Below are positions 34,077 through 42,734 of a DNA stretch of 64,000 bases, one piece after another. The position numbers and the translations under genes were made by a program. The notes beneath the pieces were generated by a model. It worked only from the letters and a program-made list of their open reading frames with translations, was not told where the DNA came from and searched no databases. Numbering within the stretch: position 1 is the stretch's first letter; each line of letters starts with the position of its first letter. This DNA is from Chryseosolibacter sp040902445 (lineage in GTDB: Bacteria > Bacteroidota > Bacteroidia > Cytophagales > Cyclobacteriaceae): contig JBBDXJ010000305.1 of NCBI GenBank assembly GCA_040902445.1, positions 5,179 through 69,178 on the forward strand, read 5' to 3'.

Positions 34077-35099
34077 ATGATCGCAGTTAAGGAAAATGTC
34101 GACCTCTTTGCATTCAATACCTTCGGCATACATTCGCGCGCGAAGTATTTGGTAACCGTTAAGTCGGTGGAAGAGGCGCAGGAAGTTTTTAAAAGTGATT
34201 GGTTTAAGTCAAATCCCACGCTGGTGCTCGGCGGAGGAAGCAATATCCTCCTGACAAAAGACTTTGACGGTCTGGTGATCAAGAATGAAATTGGTGGGAT
34301 CTCCGCAGTAGAAGAAGATGCTGCAATGATCCGGTTAAAGGTTGGCTCAGGTGAGAATTGGCACCATTTGGTAATGTACTGTGTGGATCATGATCTCGGG
34401 GGAATCGAGAACCTTTCGCTCATACCCGGCACCGTCGGGGCGGCGCCGATGCAAAATATCGGTGCTTATGGTGTGGAGATACGTGAAGTTATCCACAATG
34501 TGGAAGCGATTGAAATGAAAACCGGCAAGTTAAGAAACTTCAGCCCCGAAGAATGTGCTTTCGGGTATCGCGAAAGTATTTTCAAGCAGCACCTGAAAGA
34601 CCGGTACTTTGTTTCAAGTATTACTTTAAGTCTCACGAAAAAAGATCACCATTTCAATGTCAGCTACGGCGCCATAAAAGAGGTGCTGAAGGAGAAAAAT
34701 GTAAAAGATCTCACAATTCGGGCAATAAGTGACGCCGTAATCGACATCCGGAGAAAAAAACTTCCAGACCCTTTATTGATCGGAAACGCCGGAAGTTTCT
34801 TCAAAAATCCGTCCCTCTCTCCGGAATTTTTTGAGGCCTTGAAAAAAAAATATCCAGGCATTCCGTCCTTCGCCGGAGAAAATAATCTTGTAAAAATTCC
34901 CGCGGCGTGGCTCATCGAGCAATGTGGATGGAAGGGCAAAACCCTTGATAACATTGGGGTTCACAAGCATCAGGCCCTCGTGTTAGTGAACTACGGAAAC
35001 GGCGAGGGAAAAAAAATCTGGCAGCTAGCGATGGACATTCAATCAAGCGTAAAAGAAAAATTTGACGTCTTGCTCCAACCCGAAGTGAACGTGATATAA
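34077..35099 (+). CDS. murB: UDP-N-acetylmuramate dehydrogenase
   Basis: 340 residues, type I MurB length. FAD-binding part: LVLGGGSNILLTKDFDGLVIKN and ENLSLIPGTVGAAPMQNIGAYGVEI; the substrate domain has CAFGYRESIFK with the conserved tyrosine, GNAGSFFKNP with the catalytic serine, LIEQCGWKG, and the C-terminal LLQPEVNVI with the catalytic glutamate. It reduces enolpyruvyl-UDP-GlcNAc to UDP-MurNAc with NADPH. No other mur gene is nearby. Confidence 0.96.
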   Translation: MIAVKENVDLFAFNTFGIHSRAKYLVTVKSVEEAQEVFKSDWFKSNPTLVLGGGSNILLTKDFDGLVIKNEIGGISAVEEDAAMIRLKVGSGENWHHLVMYCVDHDLGGIENLSLIPGTVGAAPMQNIGAYGVEIREVIHNVEAIEMKTGKLRNFSPEECAFGYRESIFKQHLKDRYFVSSITLSLTKKDHHFNVSYGAIKEVLKEKNVKDLTIRAISDAVIDIRRKKLPDPLLIGNAGSFFKNPSLSPEFFEALKKKYPGIPSFAGENNLVKIPAAWLIEQCGWKGKTLDNIGVHKHQALVLVNYGNGEGKKIWQLAMDIQSSVKEKFDVLLQPEVNVI

Positions 35100-35245
35100 C
35101 CCAAAATGCCTCGCTTCCCGATCAAAGCGTCCCTCCTAAAAATTCTTTAATCAAAAAAATTTTTTGCAAAATATTTTTGTGGATAAAAAAAATGTTATAA
35201 CTTTTGGTATCGTTTAATAAAATTTTAAACTAAATTAAAAACGCT

Positions 35246-35323
35246 ATGGCAAAATCAGCGAAGAAAGCAGCAAAGAAGTCTTCAAAAAAGACGTCTAAAA
35301 AGGCTGCTAAAAAGAAGAAGTAA
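35246..35323 (+). CDS. 25-residue lysine-rich histone-like peptide
   Basis: ATG AAA-rich frame coding MAKSAKKAAKKSSKKTSKK and ending AAKKKK before TAA. More than half of the residues are lysine, with the rest Ala, Ser and Thr, like the tails of bacterial H1-like proteins. Reality is supported by a strong terminator 23 bases after the stop and an AT-rich leader (35150-35245) containing TTTTG-TATAACTTTTG promoter-like sequence. It probably binds DNA or RNA without sequence preference. It is too short for most gene finders. Confidence 0.75.
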   Translation: MAKSAKKAAKKSSKKTSKKAAKKKK

Positions 35324-35346
35324 TTAGGTATAACCTAAAAACTTTT

Positions 35347-35388
35347 GCGAAGGGAAGTAAATCAGATTTACTTCCCTTTCGCTTTTTT
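35347..35388 (+). terminator. Strong Rho-independent terminator
   Basis: GCGAAGGGAAGTAAAT pairs with ATTTACTTCCCTTTCGC (one bulged T) around a CAG loop and is followed by TTTTTT at 35383-35388. It sits 23 bases after the lysine-rich mini-gene. Confidence 0.92.
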
Positions 35389-35577
35389 GAAGTGTCATTC
35401 ATCTCCACCTCCGGTAGTCTTCTGGCTTCCTGATGCCCTCGCTACTATATACTACAGACGTTTCGCAGGCCATGCATAGGCTCTTTTCATACGGTTGCAC
35501 AAAATTTATGGGGAATCTTCTTGTCTTAACCCTACTTCACCCGTAACTTTCTTTGAATTACATTAAAATCAAAGACC

Positions 35578-35904
35578 ATGGCAAAAGCAGCGGCAAAATC
35601 AACAGCTATAACAGGAACGAAGAAACCACGCGCCCCCCGTGCAACAGCCTCTAACAATAATATAGAGAAAGTATGTGAAGAAGCTCTGGGGAAACTTCAG
35701 GAACTAGGTATTGAAGACCAACTCCAACGCGACCTTCAGTGGTGTCTGGGAAGTTACAAGGCAGACCGCAACCCCGTTGGCCTGTACGGCACCGTTAAGC
35801 AAGCGCTGATGGTTTTGAAGAATGAAAAAGAAAAGAAGACCAAAGGTGTTACTTCCAAGCTCATTAATGACATTGAAAAGATCGTTAACGAACAACCTGA
35901 CTAG
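35578..35904 (+). CDS. Conserved small protein with basic N-terminal tail
   Basis: 108 residues. The first 27 are basic and low in complexity (MAKAAAKSTAITGTKKPRAPR), the rest a helical domain (IEKVCEEALGKLQELGIEDQLQRDLQWCLGSYKADRNP, KQALMVLKNEKEKKTKGVTSKLINDIEKIV). The tail resembles the lysine-rich mini-protein 250 bases upstream and suggests nucleic-acid binding; no family is recognised. It converges with the deaminase gene, overlapping it by 4 bases. Confidence 0.75.
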   Translation: MAKAAAKSTAITGTKKPRAPRATASNNNIEKVCEEALGKLQELGIEDQLQRDLQWCLGSYKADRNPVGLYGTVKQALMVLKNEKEKKTKGVTSKLINDIEKIVNEQPD

Positions 35905-36383
35905 ATCATATGGGTGACATTGCCTAAATGCCCCTGATAGCGAATCACCTCAACGCCGAACTTGTTCAGAAAATCTACTCCTTCGTCTGCGGACAGACCC
36001 TTGTGTTCCGCGTACGACTTCAGGTAGATCACTTTCTTGATACCTACCGAATAAATGATCCTCGCACAGGCCAGGCAAGGTGAGAGCGTTATGTAGAGGG
36101 TGGCACCATCCACAGAGGACTTGTTCTTCACCGCATAAAGAATTGCATTTTGCTCCGCGTGGATGGCTAGAGAACAACCTCCTTTGGAATCGCGGGGGCA
36201 ACCAGTAGCGGGCCACTCTTCATCGCAGTTGTGCGTTCCGGATGGCGGACCGTTATATCCGATGGAAATAATGCGCGTGTCCCTGGTCAGTACGGCGCCT
36301 ACATGCTTTTTTATACAATGTGAACGCGTTGCCAGATTCACGGCCAGCTCCATATAAATATCATCAAATGCAGGACGAATCAT
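35901..36383 (-). CDS. comEB: dCMP deaminase-family protein
   Basis: 160 residues. Zinc deaminase motifs are HAEQNAI (His and catalytic Glu) and SPCLACARII (two Cys), 30 residues apart; an extra CNCDEEW-type segment (GTHNCDEEWPATGCPRDSKGGC) is characteristic of the dCMP/ComEB branch. It converts dCMP to dUMP, feeding thymidylate synthase, whose gene lies 17 kb away on the same strand. Length and motifs are complete. Confidence 0.93.
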   Translation of the reverse strand: MIRPAFDDIYMELAVNLATRSHCIKKHVGAVLTRDTRIISIGYNGPPSGTHNCDEEWPATGCPRDSKGGCSLAIHAEQNAILYAVKNKSSVDGATLYITLSPCLACARIIYSVGIKKVIYLKSYAEHKGLSADEGVDFLNKFGVEVIRYQGHLGNVTHMI

Positions 36384-36520
36384 GAAATGTAAAAATATTA
36401 TATCGGGATAAGCAAACCGTACAAACTTACTGTCCCTGCCCCCTAAAACCTACAAGCTCTCCCAAATGAAATAATTTATCCCGTTCGAAGTGAAAATATT
36501 ATCTTTAAGGCTGTATAACT

Positions 36521-37048
36521 ATGAGAATATCCCTTTTTGCTTACCTGTTGCTGCTGGCACCCCAGTTCCTGAAGGCACAGGAAGTACTTAAACTCAGACC
36601 AAGTCCGCTGGCCATCACGAATGTGCGCTATAAAGACAATTATGTAAAAATTACCTACAGCCAGCCGCAAAAGAAAAACCGTGAAATTTTTGGCCACCTG
36701 GTCCCTTTTGGAGAGGTCTGGCGCACCGGAGCCAACGAGGCAACGGAGATCACGACAACAACGGATATCATGATCGAGACCATCATCCTGAAGGCTGGCA
36801 CGTACTCACTTTTTACTGTCCCTGAAAAGGATAAATGGACCATCATCATTAATGCAGATGTTGGATTGTGGGGCGCCTATAACTACAACGTTCAAAAGGA
36901 CATCTGGCGATTTCAGGTGCCTGTTCAGTCCACCGATAAAATATTTGAACCTTTTACCATTATTTTTGATCACCGGAATGATGTGGCAGACCTTTTGATA
37001 ATGTGGGATAAAACCAAAGTTTTAATTCCGATAAAATTTATTAATTAA
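36521..37048 (+). CDS. DUF2911 secreted protein
   Basis: 175 residues with a signal peptide (MRISLFAYLLLLAPQFLKAQ). The DUF2911 pattern is clear: RPSPLAITNVRYKDNYVKITYSQPQKKNR, FGHLVPFGEVWRTGANEATEI, LKAGTYSLFTVPEKDKWTIIINAD. Function is unknown; the family is common in Bacteroidota periplasms. It lies 6 bases before another secreted-protein gene, so the pair is likely cotranscribed. Confidence 0.88.
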   Translation: MRISLFAYLLLLAPQFLKAQEVLKLRPSPLAITNVRYKDNYVKITYSQPQKKNREIFGHLVPFGEVWRTGANEATEITTTTDIMIETIILKAGTYSLFTVPEKDKWTIIINADVGLWGAYNYNVQKDIWRFQVPVQSTDKIFEPFTIIFDHRNDVADLLIMWDKTKVLIPIKFIN

Positions 37049-37054
37049 CCTGTA

Positions 37055-37570
37055 ATGTTAAAATTTAAACTGCTTTTACTCCTCATTACCACTGCTTTTG
37101 CAGTGCGTAGCCAGGACATTGCCGAACTTGAGCGCAGAAATGGATTTAAGGATCTCAAACTTGGTATTTCGATAGACTCCGTAAAAGGGGAAAAAAAATT
37201 CAAGAAAGAGTTCAAGGAACAAGGCGAATTCGTTTCAAAACTTTATACGGTTGAAGACCCTGAGTATGATAAGATCGGAGAAATTCCGATCAGCAAAATA
37301 GAAATCAAAACTTACAAAGACCTGGTTTATCAGATCCACGTTATAACCGACAAGGATCCTCGCCTTATGAAGGCCCTGGAATCTGTTTACGGGCAGGCCG
37401 ATTATGACCTCAAAAAAGAAACCTATTTCTGGAAAGGTCAAACCCTTGTCTTAAAATTCAAATCATTCTCCCGGAACCAGCTGGAATTGATCTACAGCTC
37501 TTACCTCATCCTTAAAATGATGAAGGAGGACAAAGGAAAAAAAGTCGAGGATATAGCCGATGATTTTTAA
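37055..37570 (+). CDS. Uncharacterised secreted protein
   Basis: 171 residues with a signal peptide (MLKFKLLLLLITTAFAVRSQ). The mature part starts DIAELERRNGFKDLKLG and is lysine- and glutamate-rich with a mixed alpha/beta pattern (KIEIKTYKDLVYQIHVITDKDPRLMKALESVYG, TYFWKGQTLVLKFKSF). No family recognised. Transcribed with the DUF2911 gene. Confidence 0.75.
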   Translation: MLKFKLLLLLITTAFAVRSQDIAELERRNGFKDLKLGISIDSVKGEKKFKKEFKEQGEFVSKLYTVEDPEYDKIGEIPISKIEIKTYKDLVYQIHVITDKDPRLMKALESVYGQADYDLKKETYFWKGQTLVLKFKSFSRNQLELIYSSYLILKMMKEDKGKKVEDIADDF

Positions 37571-37669
37571 TTCTTAAATACCTTTACTTTAACGCCACAT
37601 GAGCCTGTTCCCATAAAAGGGATAAATTAAATGGGCAATGACATTTTTCATCACCGTAAATTCTAACGT

Positions 37670-38404
37670 ATGAGATACTACCCGATTTTCGTATTTACTA
37701 TTTCGATCATGACACCAGGCTTTTCACAGGACCAACCCAATCCCAAAGACACCGAAGTTTGGGAACCGGAACCAAAAGTGATCACTCCGGGAAAAAGCCT
37801 TGCGGCCCCACCTTCGGATGCCATCGTTTTGTTTGATGGAAAAAATTTGGAGAATTGGGTGGATAAGGACGGCAAAACACCTAAGTGGACCGTTGCCGAT
37901 GGAGCCATGACGGTTGCCAAAGGCACAGGCGTCGTGAAAACCAAACAGGCTTTTGGTGACATCCAACTGCACATCGAATGGCGAACACCCGCTAAAGTCG
38001 AGGGTGAAGGCCAGGGCCGGGGCAACAGCGGTATCTTTTTAAGCGAAAAATATGAATTGCAGGTGCTGGACTCCTATAACAACCGTACCTATTCCAATGG
38101 TCAGGCGGGCTCTATTTATAAACAATCCATGCCCATGGTCAATGCCAGTAAACCCCCCGGCGAATGGCAGGCCTACGACGTCGTCTTTATCGCACCGAAA
38201 TTCAACCAGGATGGATCATTAAAAACGGCAGGAAGAATTACCGTTTTTCACAATGGCGTTCTGATTCACCATAACACGGAGATACAAGGCACCACGGAGT
38301 ATAGAGGTAAACCGAAGCTTGTCGCACATGACAAAGGATCCATCATTCTGCAAGACCATGGGAATCCAACGAGCTTCAGAAATATCTGGGTGAGGGAGCT
38401 GTAG
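37670..38404 (+). CDS. DUF1080 (3-keto-disaccharide hydrolase-like) secreted protein
   Basis: 244 residues with a signal peptide (MRYYPIFVFTISIMTPGFSQ). The DUF1080 jelly-roll fold is marked by IVLFDGKNLENWVDKDGKTPKWTVADGAMTV, FGDIQLHIEWRTP, GRGNSGIFLSEKYELQVLDSY and GSIILQDHGNPTSFRNIWVREL. Some members hydrolyse 3-keto-glycosides made by GMC-type oxidoreductases; the substrate here is unknown. Confidence 0.92.
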   Translation: MRYYPIFVFTISIMTPGFSQDQPNPKDTEVWEPEPKVITPGKSLAAPPSDAIVLFDGKNLENWVDKDGKTPKWTVADGAMTVAKGTGVVKTKQAFGDIQLHIEWRTPAKVEGEGQGRGNSGIFLSEKYELQVLDSYNNRTYSNGQAGSIYKQSMPMVNASKPPGEWQAYDVVFIAPKFNQDGSLKTAGRITVFHNGVLIHHNTEIQGTTEYRGKPKLVAHDKGSIILQDHGNPTSFRNIWVREL

Positions 38405-38454
38405 ATCGGTTGTTGGTCGTTAGTTATTTGTGGCCGGGTCATTAATACTATTGC

Positions 38455-39675
38455 TTACCTTTTCGTTTTTTGTAAGAACGGGATTTTCAAGTGTCGAAAG
38501 CAATACGCGCCTCCTCCGCCTGCTAGCAGAGCAATTCCCGGTTGCATCGGCATATAAAAACGATTATCCCAATCAACAGTCGAAAGTGCGACTAAAGAGC
38601 AATTAGCGACGATCACTGCAACGGAAAAGTTTTTAATGGCTACATCAGAAGTATAACGAAAACCAAAATAAAACAGGGAGAAAATAATTAAGGTCCAAAC
38701 AATTGTATAAGTGTTATGTAGTGTAGAGAAATAGGGCCTGGTTCCGGTAATCAGGTAGAATACTTTTAAAAACGCAGAGGCCGCGAAATGAACCGGGTTA
38801 TTCCATGCAAAAAAAAGCATTTTCCCGGCGGGTGATTTTTCAGGGTCAGGGAACAGCAGATCAGAAGTATCAAGTCGCAGATTGTCCTTGTACAACGGTT
38901 GGCCTTCAATCGTATCCATGTAGGTAACGATATTTCCCTTCAAGTACTGCTCAGTAAAATCCCAGTAGTTGAACATCGATACCGCTCCCCAGAACGCAGT
39001 TATTCCAAAACAAACCAGGATCAAAACCTTTAAAAAAGGCCTTCTCGAAATGACTGCCCAGTGACGAGTGATTAAGAATGTAAAGGATCCAAAAATTATC
39101 AACACGCCCGTTGGACGTGTCAAGACGCAGAGCGCTAATAATAAGGTTAGTAAGGCATAATCTCTGAATGTATCCCGGAAGTAGGTCAGTTTGAATGTGA
39201 CAAGACAAATAACACTGCAGGCTACCGATTCCGTCATTACTGCGGTGTTCCATTGAATGACGTCCCACCAGCATAAAAAAATGACAGCGGAAAATAAACC
39301 AGCGTTTTGATCCTTAAATACGCGGGAAGAAGCGTGGTACAAAGAAAAAGCTGCAACCCCCGATAAAATACATTGAAACAAAACAAAACCATGGACACCT
39401 TCTGCATGGACCCATCTAAAAAAGGCAATCAATAAAATTGGAACGGCATAAAATATCTGGTGAAACACTTCCAACCTTCCGGTCATCAGGAGAAAGTCAG
39501 CTCCTTTTATATACCCTTTTGCATCAAACAAGTCGGTCCGGATGCCGGAATAGAAATACAATACACCATGGACGATCAGCCAAAGAATGAACAGAAAATA
39601 AAGATGGAATCGCGTTATATGACCATTGTTCAATACCGTGTATTTTAATTCTTTACTTCGCGACCTACCTGTCAC
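38455..39675 (-). CDS. Multi-span membrane protein, family 39-like glycosyltransferase
   Basis: 406 residues with about ten hydrophobic segments (LYFLFILWLIVHGVLYFYSG near 28, then GFVLFQCILSGVAAFSLYH, ALLTLLLALCVLTRPTGVLIIFGSFTFLI, VLILVCFGITAFWGAVSMF). The first loop after span 1 holds DLFDAKGYIKGADFLL, an acidic segment placed as in the GT-C lipid-linked sugar transferases of the PMT/ArnT type. Role is inferred from this layout only. Its 5' end overlaps the end of the upstream beta-helix gene by 11 bases. Confidence 0.65.
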   Translation of the reverse strand: MTGRSRSKELKYTVLNNGHITRFHLYFLFILWLIVHGVLYFYSGIRTDLFDAKGYIKGADFLLMTGRLEVFHQIFYAVPILLIAFFRWVHAEGVHGFVLFQCILSGVAAFSLYHASSRVFKDQNAGLFSAVIFLCWWDVIQWNTAVMTESVACSVICLVTFKLTYFRDTFRDYALLTLLLALCVLTRPTGVLIIFGSFTFLITRHWAVISRRPFLKVLILVCFGITAFWGAVSMFNYWDFTEQYLKGNIVTYMDTIEGQPLYKDNLRLDTSDLLFPDPEKSPAGKMLFFAWNNPVHFAASAFLKVFYLITGTRPYFSTLHNTYTIVWTLIIFSLFYFGFRYTSDVAIKNFSVAVIVANCSLVALSTVDWDNRFYMPMQPGIALLAGGGGAYCFRHLKIPFLQKTKR

Positions 39676-42600
39676 CAGTATTTCTTAACTCCAATTTCTT
39701 CAGTCTTTCGTCCAATTGAATTAAATGCAGTGTCAGCTCTTCAGTTTTTTCAAGTATAATGGTGCTCATCATGCCTACATCGATTCCTTCTTTCTCAATA
39801 ACGTTCGCTGCCGGAACTTTGGGCAGATGACCGTTTTCGTGAATATATTTCTTTAAATCAGGAAGCGCCATCAGTTTATAGTTCTTATGAAACACGTAGT
39901 CAGGCCATCTGTTTGCCAATGCTACTGTGGCACCGGTCATGACGACCTTACCTTTTACAGATAGTGTGTATCCTGCTGCCATTTCCGAGGTTCCGATACT
40001 AAGTCCGCCGTTTCCATGACAAATAATATTTTCGCACAGATCCTGAGAAATCGTAATCGGTTTTTCAATTAACAATTCCGATGAGGGACAGTTGTCGCAC
40101 TGATACGTTACTTTCATCCTCACAAGGTACGTGCCGCTGGACAAATAAGTGTGCTGCGGACTGGACTCAGAAGAAATTATCCCATCGCCAAATGTCCATG
40201 AGTAGGAGACATTGCAAGCTTCCATTGATTGAGCGATCGGAGTAAACGTATAAGTGCGGCTTGATTGGCTGTATTGAAAATCAACCGAAGGCTGAAGACA
40301 TTCAAAGTCTTTTTCATACGCTCCAAGGTCGAGGCTATTGCCTCCCTGAATTGAGGCGTAGTCAGTCCTTCTGTTTGAGCCATTGATATCTACAGTTATA
40401 TCCGCTGGTAACGCGGTTGAGTCTGCCCTGTCAATCCCGGGAGACCCGCTCTGCAACCGCAGGTCGCCAAAATCGGGAACCAGATTGTTATAATCCATGA
40501 TCAATACGCCCCCATTGTAGTGATCCGCCGATACATAAAGCTTTTTATCCACCTCATCGTAGTGTGCTGAAGCCGTTGGGCTATCTACAAGTTGCGGATT
40601 AATTTCATATCCTGAATCTTTTACCAGAATTCTTTCCTCACCTGTAAGCGTGTTAAGTATAAACAGACCACCTTCCTCGCATGCAACATAAATCAAGTTT
40701 TGTTCTTCATTCTTATCTACAGTGTTGATCAGGTTATGAACCAGTTTTGAATTGCTGGTATTATAGACCCTGCTTGTACGGTTCGTTCTGTCCCACACAA
40801 ACAACCCATTGTGGGTTCCTATGTAAAATTTATTTTCCGAATGGTCCCTGTACATATGCGTGGTGAAATTTGACGGAAGGTTCGGATTACCTGGTTTTAA
40901 GCCGGGAAAGCCTCCTTCAGTTGTAAACACACCCGTGCTGTTACTGCTCCTGTTCCACCACCAAACTCCGTTGCCCATAGCATAATAAAGAACGTTCTCC
41001 TGCTCATCAAGGTATAGTTTATGACCACCCCAATAGCCAGGGTCGTCAGGGTCAGTGACAACTTCCGGCATGCTTACAGGCGTAGACGTCGTGTTGATCC
41101 ATCTCTTGGCCTGCGTCGCCAGATTCCACTCCAACAAACCATAAAATCGATTTCCGGGATAAAGAAAAATTGGACTGTACAAAAGGTTGTTCACGTCATC
41201 GATAACCACATCCTGGGCCTTGATATTGTCATAGGTAGTCGGCTCCCCGGTCATTGGGTTCTCAGAAGCAACACTTCCAGTAGACCGGTTTATCGAAACC
41301 AGCCCCGAATATTTAGAGCCAAAATAGATCTTATTACTTTCCTGATGGATCGATTCTTCAATTCTTTGAGTCCTTCCCCAATCCAGTTGCGAGTGTATAG
41401 TGCTGGTAGGAAGGTTATTGGTAAGGGTACTAAAGTCAATTACCTGAATTTTGGATCCTACCAGGTAAAGTTTGTTATTCTGATGGTCCATGTAAGTAGA
41501 GTAGACTTTGGAGTCGGGCATTCTGGCGCCAGAGAAGGGCATCAGCTTTTCATATTTTGGTTCCGTGTACGCTACAGGGATAATACTGGTACGCGGGAAT
41601 TTGCCCTGGAGCGATGACTCCCTCAGAAATAATGGATCTATGTCGAGGTTATTGTCGGCAGCAGGTCCGAATCCGCCCTGTATAATGTTATCTTTTATGA
41701 CGGCGTTAAGCTGAGATTCAATCTGGTTATAGTTTCCTTCGGATTCAGATGTCCCCTTAAAATTCCTCCAAAATATGGAATTTTTGACTATGGGGGTAGT
41801 CCCCTCCGCGTTGATATCATTATTTGTTATAGCACCCCCAGTCTCCAATGAGCTATTCCTGATGAATGTTCCGTTAATAACTTTTGCATTACTTCCAAGA
41901 TTGGCTATTGCGCCACCGTCCCAGAACGCAAAATTGGCTGTAAAGGAACAGTTAAAAATTTCCGTCGCATTTGTTCCGGATAAGTCCCAATTGGAAATTC
42001 CGCCACCCAACAGCGCTTTGTTACCATTGAAAAAGCAGTTGGTCACTTTTGTGGAAATTTCGCCTCCATCGGAAACGTTCGCAAGCCCCCCACCGTGATA
42101 GTTGGAGGAGTTATTTACAAATTCGCAGTTATTAACGATAGGACCAGTCTCGCCTGTGGTTGCATGGATTAGCATTCCACCACCCCAAAAATTGGCGCCA
42201 GAATTATTGGCATTGCCTTCCGTGATAATAAAACCATCAACACCTGAATTTGAACCAATATCTCTTGCAACCACCACGTGATAGCTGTTGTCGCTTTTGT
42301 CGAATAAAACGCCTAGCTCCGCAGTTAGAACTGTTCTGTTCTTTTTCCAGTCCCGTGCCGACAATGTGGTCTCATTGCCTGTAAAACCGCCATAGAGAAA
42401 GGTGTTTGCAGGCAATTGAAATGATACTGATCTTAATCCGGTTTCCGTTGGCCGGTACTCTCCCTGCGCAACCCATATTTGTTTTGGACCTGTGATAGAA
42501 CTCGCCGCGGCAAGACCTTGTTGAAGGTCGGCGTAGGCCGTCGCCCAGGAGGTTCCGCTTCCGGTCGGAGCCGCGCCTTTTTTTACGTATATAATAGTGG

Positions 42601-42700
42601 GTGCCTGTGCAGATACAAGGAAACTTCCCGCAAACAAGACAATCATTAAAAGAATCGTGGATTTAACACTATTCATAAATTTGAACATGAATATTTTCAT
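39665..42700 (-). CDS. Large secreted beta-helix/propeller/PKD adhesin-like protein
   Basis: About 1011 residues from MKIFMFKFMNSVKS at 42700, with a signal peptide ending VSAQA. In order: an Omp_rpt-type right-handed beta helix (ASSITGPKQIWVAQGEYRPTE, NCEFVNNSSNYHGGGLANV), a propeller-like part with repeated NKLYLVG/NKIYFGS/NVLYYAM strands, a PKD domain (SYSWTFGDGIISSESSPQHTYLSSGTYLVRM), then a C-terminal module (WPDYVFHKNYKLMALPDLKKY, HLPKVPAANVIEKEGIDVG) and a heptad coil. The module is shared with the next gene upstream. Likely surface-exposed or secreted. No type IX sorting domain is seen. An alternative start 17 codons upstream lacks signal character. Confidence 0.8.
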   Translation of the reverse strand: MKIFMFKFMNSVKSTILLMIVLFAGSFLVSAQAPTIIYVKKGAAPTGSGTSWATAYADLQQGLAAASSITGPKQIWVAQGEYRPTETGLRSVSFQLPANTFLYGGFTGNETTLSARDWKKNRTVLTAELGVLFDKSDNSYHVVVARDIGSNSGVDGFIITEGNANNSGANFWGGGMLIHATTGETGPIVNNCEFVNNSSNYHGGGLANVSDGGEISTKVTNCFFNGNKALLGGGISNWDLSGTNATEIFNCSFTANFAFWDGGAIANLGSNAKVINGTFIRNSSLETGGAITNNDINAEGTTPIVKNSIFWRNFKGTSESEGNYNQIESQLNAVIKDNIIQGGFGPAADNNLDIDPLFLRESSLQGKFPRTSIIPVAYTEPKYEKLMPFSGARMPDSKVYSTYMDHQNNKLYLVGSKIQVIDFSTLTNNLPTSTIHSQLDWGRTQRIEESIHQESNKIYFGSKYSGLVSINRSTGSVASENPMTGEPTTYDNIKAQDVVIDDVNNLLYSPIFLYPGNRFYGLLEWNLATQAKRWINTTSTPVSMPEVVTDPDDPGYWGGHKLYLDEQENVLYYAMGNGVWWWNRSSNSTGVFTTEGGFPGLKPGNPNLPSNFTTHMYRDHSENKFYIGTHNGLFVWDRTNRTSRVYNTSNSKLVHNLINTVDKNEEQNLIYVACEEGGLFILNTLTGEERILVKDSGYEINPQLVDSPTASAHYDEVDKKLYVSADHYNGGVLIMDYNNLVPDFGDLRLQSGSPGIDRADSTALPADITVDINGSNRRTDYASIQGGNSLDLGAYEKDFECLQPSVDFQYSQSSRTYTFTPIAQSMEACNVSYSWTFGDGIISSESSPQHTYLSSGTYLVRMKVTYQCDNCPSSELLIEKPITISQDLCENIICHGNGGLSIGTSEMAAGYTLSVKGKVVMTGATVALANRWPDYVFHKNYKLMALPDLKKYIHENGHLPKVPAANVIEKEGIDVGMMSTIILEKTEELTLHLIQLDERLKKLELRNTGDR

Positions 42701-42734
42701 TTTAGAGAGGTTGTAAACAATGGATGAATGTTTG

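Noticed and set aside
41021..41617. 198-residue plus-strand frame
   Set aside because: Antisense to the propeller part of the beta-helix protein, with arginine-rich composition typical of shadow frames.
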